Assembly: GCA_964411505.1 (NCBI GenBank)
Contig: CAYPLH010000027.1
Span: forward strand, 1-50,653
DNA length: 50,653 nucleotides
Direction of reading: 5' to 3'
Source of the DNA: CAYPLH01 sp964411505
Lineage (GTDB): Bacteria; Bacillota; Clostridia; CAYPLH01; DUMO01
Under the pieces are notes generated by a model. That model saw only the letters and a list, made by a program, of their open reading frames with translations, did not search any database and had not been told where the DNA came from. Positions 7,886 to 17,734 of this stretch are shown piece by piece. Position numbers and translations under genes: made by a program. Every line of letters starts with the position of its first letter. Position 1 is the first letter of the stretch.

Positions 7886-9829
7886 CTATTGCCCCTCCTG
7901 ACTATCAGAAAAAGTCTGTTCTATAGGATCTTCATCATCAAGTTTAATATATAGCTTGGTTTGCCCACTTGTAGGAATCGGTATAGATACAGACAACGGA
8001 AAGTCCGACTTGCTTTTGTACTCGTTGATTAATGTTTCAGATTCATTTGTGTCTGATGGTGTTACAATTACAACCACCATTATAATGTCATCGTATTTTT
8101 CAGTATTTAAAAGGTTAATTGTCAAATTTTTAAGTTTTCTTGTTTCCTCAGCATTTTCAAAATATATATCAACTGCTGTTCCTTCCTCCACTATATCCTG
8201 TGCAACTGGAACCTGTTTTACAATTTTATAATAACTATTGCCGCCTTCTGGATAAACCTTGCCAACCTTTAAGTTTGCAGCATCAATCAATTCCATCGCA
8301 TCCTTCCAATTTTTTCCTATTAGATTAGGTACTTCTGTATTCTGAAAGTCCGGACCCGTGCTTCTGTAAATAACAATTGCTGTATCTTTTTTGACCATGG
8401 TACCTGGTTCAATTGAAGTGCCAACCACCAAACCATTGGCAACAGTATCATGGGAAACAGCCTGAGTTACAGGAAAAAGATCTAAAAGCTCTAGTTGTTC
8501 TTTTGCCTTTCGGTAATCCTTGTTTCTAACGTCAGGAATCTCAATTAGGTGAGGTCCATCGCTCACAGATAATACAATAACACTAAATCCGCCACGGGTT
8601 AATGTCTTTCCAGATTCAATAGACTGCTCAACTATTTTGTCAGCTTCAATTTTATCATGATACACTCTTTTTATCTCCACTTTAATATTAGCATCAATCA
8701 ATTCTTTTTCTACTTCATCAATATATTTATTGAAATAATTCCCTACTTCAAAATCATCAGGCTTTAGCCTTATGGAAGGAGCAACCATCCTGTATGTTAT
8801 ATATCCAAATATTAAAATAACAATAAAAGAGGTTGCTACAGCTAATAGAACTGTCAAGTTGTTTCTACTTATCGAATCTTTTTCTTTTGTTTTACTGCTC
8901 ATCAAAAATTCATCCTCCGGAATTAAATTTTCACTATCAATTGATTTAAAGGTTTTAGTTTGACTATCCACCGGAATCTCACCCGACGCGAAATTCCCAT
9001 CAGGATCTATCAAAGCCCTTTTAAGATCAGACAACATTTCTTGGGCTGACTGATATCTTTTAGCCTGATCCTTTTCAATTGCCCTCAATATGATATTATT
9101 GACACTTTCCGGAATATTTTTCTCCAATTCTATAGGTTCAGGTGCTTTTTCCTGAATATGCTTGAGGGCTACCGAAACAGGAGTTTCACCATCGAAAGGC
9201 AGCATTCCTGTTATCATTTCATACAATGTAATGCCCAAAGAGTAAATATCTGAAGTCTCATCTATATACTTTCCTCGGGCTTGTTCAGGAGAAAAATAGT
9301 GGACAGAACCCAATACATTACCTGCAGATGTTAATGTTGAAGCTGTCACAGCTCTTGCAATACCAAAATCCGCGACTTTTGCAGTACCTTCTTTTGTCAT
9401 AAGGATATTGTGCGGCTTTATATCTCTATGAATTATTTTGTTTTTATGTGCATGACTAATAGCTGAGCATACCTGTCTACATATATTTATAGCCTCGCGC
9501 CAATCCAAAGATTTGTGATTTAAAATATGCTGCTTTAGTGTTATCCCATCAACAAGCTCCATAACTATATAATGAGTATCGCCCTCGTGTCCCACATCAT
9601 ACATTGATACAATATTAGGATGAGAAAGACTGGCTGCAGACTGTGCTTCAGCTAAAAAACGTTTCACAAAGTTCTCATCATTAGTAAATTCGGGTCTTAA
9701 AATTTTGACAGCAACAAGCCTGTTAAGCAGCTTACACTTGGCTTTATACACAACTGCCATACCACCGCCACCAATTTTTTCTATAAGTTCATATCTATTT
9801 CCTAAAACATTACCTATCATATATTGCAC
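7886..9829 (-). CDS. prkC: PASTA-domain Ser/Thr protein kinase PrkC (Stk1/PknB family)
   Basis: A membrane-spanning Hanks-type kinase of 647 residues. The cytoplasmic kinase domain (about 10-270) has the glycine loop IGGGGMAVVYKA, the catalytic HRDIKPHNILM, the DFG loop ADFGIARA, and the activation-loop GSVHYFSPEQARG. One transmembrane helix is at about 325-345 (LLAVATSFIVILIFGY). Three extracellular PASTA repeats follow (about 355-560), including LIEIPDVRNKDYRKAKEQL and TEVPNLIGKNWKDAMELI. PASTA domains bind peptidoglycan fragments, and this family controls germination, cell wall and translation. The partner phosphatase gene lies upstream but is separated by an unusual 352-bp gap. Confidence 0.95.
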   Translation of the reverse strand: MQYMIGNVLGNRYELIEKIGGGGMAVVYKAKCKLLNRLVAVKILRPEFTNDENFVKRFLAEAQSAASLSHPNIVSMYDVGHEGDTHYIVMELVDGITLKQHILNHKSLDWREAINICRQVCSAISHAHKNKIIHRDIKPHNILMTKEGTAKVADFGIARAVTASTLTSAGNVLGSVHYFSPEQARGKYIDETSDIYSLGITLYEMITGMLPFDGETPVSVALKHIQEKAPEPIELEKNIPESVNNIILRAIEKDQAKRYQSAQEMLSDLKRALIDPDGNFASGEIPVDSQTKTFKSIDSENLIPEDEFLMSSKTKEKDSISRNNLTVLLAVATSFIVILIFGYITYRMVAPSIRLKPDDFEVGNYFNKYIDEVEKELIDANIKVEIKRVYHDKIEADKIVEQSIESGKTLTRGGFSVIVLSVSDGPHLIEIPDVRNKDYRKAKEQLELLDLFPVTQAVSHDTVANGLVVGTSIEPGTMVKKDTAIVIYRSTGPDFQNTEVPNLIGKNWKDAMELIDAANLKVGKVYPEGGNSYYKIVKQVPVAQDIVEEGTAVDIYFENAEETRKLKNLTINLLNTEKYDDIIMVVVIVTPSDTNESETLINEYKSKSDFPLSVSIPIPTSGQTKLYIKLDDEDPIEQTFSDSQEGQ

Positions 9830-10181
9830 CTCTATAGGTTGAAAACCTGCTTTAATTCACAAGCTTCTCATCTTTTGTTAAACATTTCTTATAAAAAACT
9901 ACTGTGTTAATTTGATCTATTTATCAGCATTCATGCGTCTATTTAAAACATTCTGCAAATATTCTAAAAAGTTATTTTTTGTTTTACTAATATAAAAACT
10001 AATGTTCTAGCACTAATAGACACAATTTAAATATATACTTTCGTAATCATAATAAAATTTTGGGGTTCACTTAAATTAAAATTATATTACAATGTTCCCT
10101 AGCATGTCATAAAACGACTTTTCCGCAGGTAATCTTTTGGTAAATTGCAATGCACGTTGCTGCTTTGTGCAATCAAAGCGA
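9830..10181. other. 352-bp AT-rich gap between prpC and prkC
   Basis: No ORF, RNA or clear promoter was found. The part at about 10112-10175 holds TTTGGTAAA and, 22 nt later, GTGCAATC. The gap between rsgA and rpe (about 6960-7005) has the same two blocks 24 nt apart. This hints at a degenerate repeat. Confidence 0.3.
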
Positions 10182-10910
10182 TTATCTGGAAAATGTTAAC
10201 ACGGTTATATTATCTTCGCCACCTTTTTTATTAGCTCCTGCTACAAGTCTTTCACATGCAGTCTGTAGTTCATCGGATTTGTTAACAATTTCAAAAATTT
10301 CAGTTTCTGAAAGCTTGTTTGTTAATCCATCTGTACATAAAAGAAAAATATCCCCATCAAAAAAATCTGACTCATATATATCAATTGAAACATCATCTTC
10401 ATATCCGACTGCTCTTGTTATAACATTTTTTTTAGGATGCATTTCTGCCTCTTCTCTGGTCAGTGTCCCTTTATTAACTAACTCTTCAATAAATGAGTGA
10501 TCGGTTGTAATTTTTAAAATTGTATTATTCCTTATGAGGTATACTCTGCTGTCTCCCACATGACCTATAATAACCTTGTCTTTGTGTAAAACTGAGACTA
10601 TTATAGTTGTGCCCATTCCATGATTCTCTGCATGCTCTATGGAGTTTTCATAAATTATTCTATTGGCCGCTCTAATAACTTCAGTAATTTTATCCGCTAT
10701 TTGTATGCCTGAAATCTTCCAATCATCATTAAATGCTTCTGTAACAAGATCAACAGCCATCTTACTAGCGACTTCACCTGAGTTATGCCCACCCATACCA
10801 TCAGCAACTATAAAACAATAAGGTATCCCATCATTGTTACGAATGATATTGTAACTATCTTCATTAATCTTTCTAACAACGCCCTTATCGCTCTTAAAAC
10901 CGAACCTCAT
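10182..10910 (-). CDS. prpC: PP2C-family Ser/Thr phosphatase (Stp1/PrpC)
   Basis: A metal-dependent PPM phosphatase of 242 residues that reverses PrkC phosphorylation. Metal-binding motifs are in order: DKGVVRKINEDSY near residue 8, VADGMGGHNSGE near residue 35, VGHVGDSR-type GHVGDSRVYL near residue 118, LLCTDGLTNKL near residue 193, and the terminal GGEDNITVLTF. It follows rlmN by 4 bp and has its own GGGGTG ribosome binding site. The cognate kinase gene is next downstream. Confidence 0.95.
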   Translation of the reverse strand: MRFGFKSDKGVVRKINEDSYNIIRNNDGIPYCFIVADGMGGHNSGEVASKMAVDLVTEAFNDDWKISGIQIADKITEVIRAANRIIYENSIEHAENHGMGTTIIVSVLHKDKVIIGHVGDSRVYLIRNNTILKITTDHSFIEELVNKGTLTREEAEMHPKKNVITRAVGYEDDVSIDIYESDFFDGDIFLLCTDGLTNKLSETEIFEIVNKSDELQTACERLVAGANKKGGEDNITVLTFSR

Positions 10911-10914
10911 AATA

Positions 10915-11958
10915 TCACCCCTCTACCATACCTCTTCTTAACTGACCACACGCCGCATTTATATCACTACCTAATTCGCGTCGCACAGTTGCTTCAATAC
11001 CGTGTTTTCCAAGCTCTTCGCAAAAGGACTGAATTCTAGCTCTATTGCTTTTTTTGTAAGCTGTTCCTTTTACTTCGTTAACAGGAATCAAATTTACATG
11101 GCAATGTATGTCCGAAAGTAAAACAGAAAGCTCTTTTGCGTCTTTAATTGAATCATTTATTCCTTTAATAAGTGAATATTCAAACGTTATTCTTCTTCCA
11201 GTATCCTTCGTATATATCTTACATGCTGCAATCAATTTGTCAATAGAATACTTGTCATTAACAGGCATCAACTCACTGCGCAAACTGTCATTTACAGCGT
11301 GTAGCGATATGGAAAGAGTAACTGGTATATTCTCTTTTGAAAGCTCCAAAATCCTCGGGACAAGCCCGCATGTTGAAACACTAATGTGCCTGTATCCAAT
11401 ATTAAGACCGTCCTTATGATTGACCAACATTAAGAACTTAATCAAATTATCAAAATTATCAAAGGGCTCACCTATGCCCATTATAACAACATTTCCTATT
11501 CTTTGTCCCGAATCTTTTTGCATGGTTATAATTTGCCCCAACATCTCACCACAGGTTAAGTTTCTTTTGAAACCAATTCCTGTTGATGCGCAAAAGCTGC
11601 ATCCCATCCTGCATCCAACCTGAGAGGATAAACATGCTGTATAACCATAGGTATATTTCATAAGTACGCTTTCTATAATATTCCCATCGTTAAGTTCAAA
11701 CAGGTATTTCTTTGTTTCGTCCTTTTTTGATTCAAGCTTATGGACAATATCCAATATTCCTGTGTGAAACTCCTCTTTAAATGCTGAGCGAATATCCTTC
11801 GATACGTTGGTCATTTCGTCAACTGAATAAATACCTCTATTAACCCATTGAAAAACCTGATGGGCTCTAAATTTTTCAAGTCCCTTTTCTTTAAATATTT
11901 CTTCCAGATCTTCTATTGAGTAATCCATTAAATTTCTTTTATCAATCGTAAAAATCAC
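10915..11958 (-). CDS. rlmN: 23S rRNA (adenine2503-C2)/tRNA(A37) methyltransferase RlmN
   Basis: A radical-SAM dual-specificity methyltransferase (347 residues). The [4Fe-4S] cluster motif CxxxCxxC is seen in CRMGCSFCAST at about 117-127. The mechanistic cysteines are expected at Cys117 and near the C-terminal end, where a Cys appears in SDINAACGQLR. GEPFDNFDN and SVSTCGLVP are typical family blocks. Start codon GTG at 11958 gives an N-terminus that aligns with the usual DLLDLTLEEL segment (NLMDYSIEDL). It lies 4 bp after rsmB in the operon. Confidence 0.95.
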   Translation of the reverse strand: MIFTIDKRNLMDYSIEDLEEIFKEKGLEKFRAHQVFQWVNRGIYSVDEMTNVSKDIRSAFKEEFHTGILDIVHKLESKKDETKKYLFELNDGNIIESVLMKYTYGYTACLSSQVGCRMGCSFCASTGIGFKRNLTCGEMLGQIITMQKDSGQRIGNVVIMGIGEPFDNFDNLIKFLMLVNHKDGLNIGYRHISVSTCGLVPRILELSKENIPVTLSISLHAVNDSLRSELMPVNDKYSIDKLIAACKIYTKDTGRRITFEYSLIKGINDSIKDAKELSVLLSDIHCHVNLIPVNEVKGTAYKKSNRARIQSFCEELGKHGIEATVRRELGSDINAACGQLRRGMVEG

Positions 11959-11962
11959 CTAC

Positions 11963-13312
11963 TTACTTCTGAAGTTTTTTAAAACGCACTATAAAAAATC
12001 CGTCAATCTTATGAATGTGCGGAAACAGTTGAACATATCCCTGCTTTGTAATAGCACCATTTAATGTTGGCGGTAAAAGGGCTGTTAAATCATCTACTAT
12101 GAAATCAGGTTGTGCATCAAGAAATTTTTCAACAATTCCTTGATTTTCATCTTCAAAAATTGTACATGTACTATACACTAAAACTCCACCAGGTTTAACA
12201 TACACCGCGGCATTATTAAGAATCTTAAACTGAAGCTCATTCAAAGCTTTAATATCCTCTAGCTTTCTTGTCCACTTTATTTCTGCTTTTCTTCGAATAA
12301 TTCCTAAGCCCGAACAAGGTGCATCCACTATAACCCTATCAGCTTTATTAATGAGATCCTCATCAATATTTACCGAATCAAACACTTTTGAATGTATGCT
12401 TTTAAGTCCAAGCAAGGATGCAACATCATTGACAAGCTTTACTTTGTGCTGATAAATATCTCGTGCAATAACTTCCCCTGTATCACCCATAAGCTGTGCA
12501 ATGTACGTTGTTTTCCCGCCCGGTGCGCTGCAAAGGTCTGCTATAACTTCACCAGGTTTTGGATCCAATACTTTTACGGCAAGCATTGAGCTTTCATCCT
12601 GAACCACGAAAAAACCTTTTTTATACGCTTCAAGATCTGCAATTGATACTGTCCCATTCAAAATCAAAGCGTCACCCATGTATCTTCCATTTGATACAGC
12701 CAAGCCTTCCTGTTGTAGCTTAGAGGCTAGCTCATTCCTGCTGGTTTTCAAAGTGTTTACACGGATAGTTAACTCAGGTATACTATTATTAAAACTAAGC
12801 ATTTCCTCTGTAAAGCTTGTACCGTAAAGATCACACCAGTACTTTACCAGCCATTTAGGATGTGAATACTTTATCGAAAGATGAAAAATATAATCTTTAT
12901 TAGGATTCGGGTACTCAATACTATCTTGGTTGCGGGCTATATTTCTTAGGACAGCATTAACATAGCCACTTGAGGTTTTGTGACCATACCTTTTAGCTAA
13001 ATTTACACTCTCATTGCACGCAGCTGAAACAGGAACTCTGTCTGTATATATAAGTTGATAAACTCCCATTCTTAAAATGTTTAAAATCCACGGTGAGATC
13101 CTTTTTAATTTAATGTTAGAAAACCTTTCTATAATGTAATCCAATGTAAGCTGCCATTTAATTACTCCATAAACAATCTCAGTAGCAAATGCTCGATCCT
13201 TTGTATTTAGATCTGCTGATTGAAAATATTTGTTTAGTGCTATATTAGAATATGCTCCCTTTGAATAAACATTGTATAAAATTTTTAAAGCAGCTTCTCG
13301 GGCTTTATCCAT
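11963..13312 (-). CDS. rsmB: 16S rRNA (cytosine967-C5)-methyltransferase RsmB
   Basis: SAM-dependent m5C methyltransferase of 449 residues. An N-terminal NusB-like RNA-binding domain (about 1-140) carries LKILYNVYSKGAYSNIAL and RAFATEIVYGVIKW. The catalytic Rossmann domain has DLCSAPGGKTTYIAQL, VDAPCSGLG (Cys of motif IV) and VYSTCTIFEDEN (Cys of motif VI). The strong AGGAGG upstream is 15 nt from this ATG but only 5 nt from an ATG-TAA start-stop pair (13317-13322), an unusual arrangement that may tune expression. Confidence 0.95.
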   Translation of the reverse strand: MDKAREAALKILYNVYSKGAYSNIALNKYFQSADLNTKDRAFATEIVYGVIKWQLTLDYIIERFSNIKLKRISPWILNILRMGVYQLIYTDRVPVSAACNESVNLAKRYGHKTSSGYVNAVLRNIARNQDSIEYPNPNKDYIFHLSIKYSHPKWLVKYWCDLYGTSFTEEMLSFNNSIPELTIRVNTLKTSRNELASKLQQEGLAVSNGRYMGDALILNGTVSIADLEAYKKGFFVVQDESSMLAVKVLDPKPGEVIADLCSAPGGKTTYIAQLMGDTGEVIARDIYQHKVKLVNDVASLLGLKSIHSKVFDSVNIDEDLINKADRVIVDAPCSGLGIIRRKAEIKWTRKLEDIKALNELQFKILNNAAVYVKPGGVLVYSTCTIFEDENQGIVEKFLDAQPDFIVDDLTALLPPTLNGAITKQGYVQLFPHIHKIDGFFIVRFKKLQK

Positions 13313-13316
13313 TGAA

Positions 13317-13333
13317 TTACATTAAAGCCTCCT
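13317..13333 (-). promoter_or_regulatory. AGGAGG ribosome binding site followed by a start-stop (ATG TAA) upstream of rsmB
   Basis: On the minus strand AGGAGG (13328-13333) is followed after 5 nt by ATG (13320-13322) and immediately by TAA (13317-13319). The rsmB ATG lies 4 nt further on (13310-13312). A start-stop at ideal spacing could hold the ribosome and require reinitiation, or the site may simply serve the more distant ATG. Confidence 0.45.
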
Positions 13334-13516
13334 TTTTTAAAATATCACATATACTGATCAGTACCCTAAAAGTATATCAGTTGAACTTCACATCCAATAT
13401 AGGTGTCCGAACAATTTAATCGGCAGTATATATTAGATACGAAGTTAGTCAACTTACCTTTTGGGGAATAATCATATGCTTATTTCATCATTATTACCTT
13501 CAGAATTCGTTGAATT

Positions 13517-14449
13517 CTAGCCAAGTTTGTCTCCAGCATTTAGTTTATGTCCGCATATATATTCTTCGACTGCCATGCGTCTACAGTTATCCAGTTGAAT
13601 TTCAGTAACTTTAAGTGTATTGAAACCACATGCCACAATTAATCCCATCTTACCAACACTTAAAATAGTTCCAGCAGGTTTATCACTACAATTATTATCC
13701 ACAACCTCAGCCTTCCATATTCTCATACGTAACCCTTCATAATAAGTAAATGCTACAGGCCAAGGATTTGTACCCCGTATTAGATTATTTATATCCTTTG
13801 CATCTTTTCTCCAATCAATCAAACCAGTATCCTTTGAAAGCATCGGGGCATACGTTGCCTTTTCGTTATCTTGAGGAACAGGAACTATTGAACCATTCAC
13901 AAGTTCTTGAATTGTTTCTTTTAAGAGACTAGCTCCCATAATTGACAGCTTATCATGAAGCTCACCCGCTGTCATGCTGTCAGAGATAGGAATCTCATTC
14001 TTAAGTAGTATATCTCCTGTATCCATGCCTTCATCCATTAACATTGTAGTATTCCCGGTTATACTCTCACCATTTATAATAGCCCATTGATAAGGCGCTG
14101 ATCCCCTGTACTTCGGGAGTAAGGAAGCGTGTACATTAATACAGCCTAACCTTGGAATTTCAAGTACATTCCTTGTTAAAATCCTTCCATAAGCTACAAC
14201 AACAATTAGATCGGGACAACCTGATCTTATCAAATTAGCAAAACATTTATTTTTTACTTTAACCGGCTGATGAACTTCAATATTGTGTTTTATTGCAAAC
14301 TCCTTTACAGGAGTACAGCATATTTTTTTTCCTCGGCCTTTGGGCTTATCAGGTTGTGTAATTACCATAGGTATTTCATAACCTTCTTCTATCAGCATCT
14401 TAAGGCATGGAACTGAAAACTCCGGTGTACCCATAAAAATAACCTTCAA
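13517..14449 (-). CDS. fmt: Methionyl-tRNA formyltransferase
   Basis: Formylates the initiator Met-tRNA using 10-formyl-tetrahydrofolate (310 residues, typical). The formyltransferase domain shows KVIFMGTPEFSVPCL at the start, QPDKPKGRGKK, and the catalytic core block CINVHASLLPKYRGSAPYQWAI with Asn, His and the downstream Asp in MDEGMDTGDIL. The C-terminal OB-like domain (about 205-310) contains RGTNPWPVAFTYY. It is next to def, whose product later removes the formyl group. A 204-bp gap separates it from rsmB; in related clostridia a zinc peptidase gene can occupy this place, but no ORF is seen here. Confidence 0.96.
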   Translation of the reverse strand: MKVIFMGTPEFSVPCLKMLIEEGYEIPMVITQPDKPKGRGKKICCTPVKEFAIKHNIEVHQPVKVKNKCFANLIRSGCPDLIVVVAYGRILTRNVLEIPRLGCINVHASLLPKYRGSAPYQWAIINGESITGNTTMLMDEGMDTGDILLKNEIPISDSMTAGELHDKLSIMGASLLKETIQELVNGSIVPVPQDNEKATYAPMLSKDTGLIDWRKDAKDINNLIRGTNPWPVAFTYYEGLRMRIWKAEVVDNNCSDKPAGTILSVGKMGLIVACGFNTLKVTEIQLDNCRRMAVEEYICGHKLNAGDKLG

Positions 14450-14492
14450 AAATCAACAACTCCTATAACTTTTTACTTTAGATACCGCCTGT

Positions 14493-14981
14493 TTATTTTG
14501 ATTTTTTCCTTCTTTGGTTCTCAAGCTCATCTTCAGGAATAATCCTCACTGCTTTGTCAATAAATAAAATTCCGTCAAGATGATCAATTTCGTGTGACAA
14601 AATTATTGCAGCAAGTCCTTCCTTTTCAAAAACAATTTTTTTACCTGATACATCCATAGCTTCAACCTTAACCTTATTAGGTCTTTCAACTTCAGCAAAA
14701 ACTGTCGGAACACTAAGACATCCCTCAGCATTATTTTGTTTGCCCGATTGCTCTAATATTACAGGATTTATAAGCTTTAAAGGTCCGCTTCCATCATCTA
14801 ATACTATAACTCTTTTGAGTATACCTACCTGTGGCGCTGCAAGACCCACTCCATCATACTTGTTCATTGTCTCAAGCATATCATCTAAAAGAATAAGTGT
14901 TCTTTTATCAATTTTGTCTACTGCTTTTGATATTTTTCTTAAAACAGCATCGGATTCTTTTCTTATATTTCGTACAGCCAT
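14493..14981 (-). CDS. def: Peptide deformylase
   Basis: An Fe/Zn metalloprotease that removes the N-formyl group from nascent proteins (162 residues). All three family motifs are present: GVGLAAPQVG (motif 1), EGCLSVP with the metal Cys (motif 2), and HEIDHLDGILF with two metal His and catalytic Glu (motif 3). I start it at the ATG at 14981 because GGAGG precedes it closely and the product then begins MAVRNIRKESD. A longer in-frame ORF to 15041 lacks a ribosome binding site. Co-directional with fmt 43 bp downstream. Confidence 0.95.
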   Translation of the reverse strand: MAVRNIRKESDAVLRKISKAVDKIDKRTLILLDDMLETMNKYDGVGLAAPQVGILKRVIVLDDGSGPLKLINPVILEQSGKQNNAEGCLSVPTVFAEVERPNKVKVEAMDVSGKKIVFEKEGLAAIILSHEIDHLDGILFIDKAVRIIPEDELENQRRKKSK

Positions 14982-15213
14982 ATTTAACCTCCACACTTTT
15001 ATAACATCTTTAATTCTTACAATATGACCTTTAAAATGCACAATGCTTTATTATGAACTTCGAAGGACATACTACATAGAATTATTAGAACATCTAATAG
15101 TTCCTTTATTAATATATATAAATATGTAATATTTATCAAGCCTGAAACAGTATCCGTTAGTGTCAAATTCGTATAGGGTTTCTGTTCAGACCCTCCATAA
15201 CTTGAGATATAAC

Positions 15214-15236
15214 TTTAGCTACCTGTGAACTGTAAC
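15214..15236 (-). repeat. Copy of the GTTCACAGGTAGCTAAA repeat
   Basis: On the minus strand the sequence reads GTTACAGTTCACAGGTAGCT followed by AAAG. It is a single-copy relative of the pair at 5318-5405. It lies in the 269-bp gap between priA and def. The rest of that gap is AT-rich with no ORF. Confidence 0.65.
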
Positions 15237-15250
15237 CGCGTAGGCAATTT

Positions 15251-17707
15251 TTACATTAGATTCACAGGGTTTATGTCAACACTTAATAAAATGTTTTTTT
15301 TATTCTTAGCTTTATAAAACTCATCACTTAAATTTGTAAGCATAAATATAAGTTTGTCAATATCATTGCATTTAATAACTATTCTCCATCTGTAGCGATT
15401 CTTAATTCTAGAAAGTGGAGAGCGTGCAGGTCCTAGTATCTGACAATCACCTGCATATTTTAGCTCGAGAATACTTTTTTTAACCTCTTCAGCTTTATAG
15501 TAAGTAGACTTGTCGTAGCTTCCGCTTAACAAAACTACTGCAATATTAGTAAATGGAGGGTACATAAGACTTCTTCTTATTAGAATTTCCTGCTTATAAA
15601 ACTCTTTATAATCATGTTTTGTAGCAGCTTTAATACTGAAATCTTCAGTATTATAAGTTTGTACAATTACTTTTCCCGGGAGCTTTCCCCTGCCTGCCCT
15701 TCCGGCAACCTGTGTTATCAGTTGAAAAGTTCTCTCAGTTGCTCTATAGTCACCAGTATTAAGTAGACTGTCCGCTGCGATAACACCTACTAATGTTACT
15801 TTGGGAAAATCATGACCTTTTGCAACCATCTGAGTTCCGACCAAAGTATTAATATTATTATTTTTAAATGAATCCAAAATTAGCTCATGAGCGTTTTTAT
15901 AATTGGTTGTATCCATATCCATTCTTAGAACGGTGCTGTTCGGGAAAGCTTTTTTAACTTCTTCCTCCACTTTTTGTGTTCCGACACCAAAATAACGTAT
16001 GTTAATACTCTTGCATTTTGGACAGGTATTCGGGTTTTTTACAGTGTAACCGCAGTAATGACATGTTAACCTCTTGTCATTATCATGATATGTCAGTGAA
16101 ATATTGCAATACCTACACTTAATTACAAAACCACAATCCCTGCACAAAACAAAGGATGAATGTCCCCTTCGGTTAAGAAAAAGTATTGTTTGGAGCTCAT
16201 TTTGAATATTCTTTTGCATTTGGTTTGCAAGTGCATGGCTAAATATTGTTCGGTTTCCTTCCTTTAGCTCTTTGCGCATATCAATAAGTTCCACTTCAGG
16301 CAGTTGTTGATTATTAGCTCTGAGAGACATTTCAAGAAGTTTTATTTCTCCTGTTTGCGCACGATAATAGTTTTCTATTGATGGGGTAGCTGAACCATAC
16401 AAAAGAACTGCATTATTTAACTCACAGCGTTTTCTCGCAATATCATGCGCAGTATACTTTGGACAAACCTCAGACTTGTAAGTATTTTCATGCTCTTCAT
16501 CTATTATTATAATTCCAATATTCTTAAAAGGTGCAAATACAGCAGAACGCGCTCCTACAGCAACCTTTATTTCCCCTTCAAAAATAAGCCTCCACTGGTC
16601 ATATCTTTCGCCAAGAGACAGACGACTATGTAGAACCGCTACACTATCCCCAAACCTTCCTTTAAACCTTTCCACCATTTGCGGTGTGAGAGAAATCTCC
16701 GGAACCATGACAATTGCCTCACGTCCCATTTCAATGGCATGTTGAATAAGTTGCAGATAGACCTCTGTCTTTCCACTGCCAGTAACACCATGAATCAGCA
16801 TTTCACTAAATTTTTTTTCACTAAGGTATGGGACTACTTCTTTAATCACATCTGCCTGCTCAGGTGTTGGATTAAGTGGAAATGTTCTTTCTATATATTT
16901 GTCCTTTAAAGGATCGCGAATTACCTCAATTTCCTTAAAATCTATATATCCGTTTTTTTTGAGGGTATTTAACACACTAGGTGAAACACCTGAAAACTTA
17001 ACAATATCCGCAGTAGCTATGTATTCATTATCCAATAACATTTCAAGTACTCTTATCTGTTGGATAGTTCGTATTATTCCACCTTCAATTGCTTCAATTA
17101 TTTCATCGTGAGGTCGTATAATAAAAGCCACCCTAGTATACTTTTCCTGAACACCTGTTGTGTACTGCTCAATTATATCTATTATTCCTGATTTCTTCAT
17201 ATGTTCAAGCACGCCAAAAAGTCCTGCAATCTTCAATTTCTTTAAGTCTGATACTTCGCATTCACTATTGCTTTTTACAAGATATTCAACAATTTTGTTA
17301 TGACTTTTATTGCTAACCTTCACATTATCTTTTATTTGGTCATCCTTTAGTTTGACAAATTGTAATGTTTTAATATTTGTACCTGCTGGCATGAAACATT
17401 TTATGGCATCAGCCCATGTACAAATGTATTTTCCCTTCATCCAACGTGAAACTTCAATCATTTCATCAGTCAATATAGGTTCACTATCAATAACTTTATG
17501 AATACTTTTCATATTATTAGTATTGTGGGTATCTTTAATAGACAAAACAAAACCTTCCAAAAGCCTGTTTGATGCTCCGAAAGGTACGATAACCCTTACA
17601 CCCTTTTTAACCTTTTCTAGAAATTCTTCAGGTACTATATAGTCATACTCCTTATCAAAATTTCTTGTACATTCTTTTATTATAATAACTGCTGTTTTAT
17701 TCATCAT
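15251..17707 (-). CDS. priA: Primosomal protein N' (replication restart helicase PriA)
   Basis: A 3'-5' superfamily 2 DNA helicase that reloads the replisome at stalled forks (818 residues). The N-terminal 3'BD region begins IIKECTRNFDKEYDYIVP. Helicase motifs are Walker A GVTGSGKTEVY near residue 308, the Walker B box DEEH near residue 401, GSATPS, and QVAGRAGRG (motif VI). Between them lies the cysteine-rich zinc module with C-x2-C pairs (CRDCGF, CRYCN, CHYCGY, CPKC). It heads the def-fmt-rsmB block, 27 bp after the polyprenyl synthase gene. Confidence 0.96.
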   Translation of the reverse strand: MMNKTAVIIIKECTRNFDKEYDYIVPEEFLEKVKKGVRVIVPFGASNRLLEGFVLSIKDTHNTNNMKSIHKVIDSEPILTDEMIEVSRWMKGKYICTWADAIKCFMPAGTNIKTLQFVKLKDDQIKDNVKVSNKSHNKIVEYLVKSNSECEVSDLKKLKIAGLFGVLEHMKKSGIIDIIEQYTTGVQEKYTRVAFIIRPHDEIIEAIEGGIIRTIQQIRVLEMLLDNEYIATADIVKFSGVSPSVLNTLKKNGYIDFKEIEVIRDPLKDKYIERTFPLNPTPEQADVIKEVVPYLSEKKFSEMLIHGVTGSGKTEVYLQLIQHAIEMGREAIVMVPEISLTPQMVERFKGRFGDSVAVLHSRLSLGERYDQWRLIFEGEIKVAVGARSAVFAPFKNIGIIIIDEEHENTYKSEVCPKYTAHDIARKRCELNNAVLLYGSATPSIENYYRAQTGEIKLLEMSLRANNQQLPEVELIDMRKELKEGNRTIFSHALANQMQKNIQNELQTILFLNRRGHSSFVLCRDCGFVIKCRYCNISLTYHDNDKRLTCHYCGYTVKNPNTCPKCKSINIRYFGVGTQKVEEEVKKAFPNSTVLRMDMDTTNYKNAHELILDSFKNNNINTLVGTQMVAKGHDFPKVTLVGVIAADSLLNTGDYRATERTFQLITQVAGRAGRGKLPGKVIVQTYNTEDFSIKAATKHDYKEFYKQEILIRRSLMYPPFTNIAVVLLSGSYDKSTYYKAEEVKKSILELKYAGDCQILGPARSPLSRIKNRYRWRIVIKCNDIDKLIFMLTNLSDEFYKAKNKKNILLSVDINPVNLM

Positions 17708-17734
17708 TTATCTTGTTTGATCCCCCGACAATAT

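Noticed and set aside
10150..10500. 116-codon plus-strand ORF opposite prpC
   Set aside because: Shadow of the phosphatase gene; no supporting signals.
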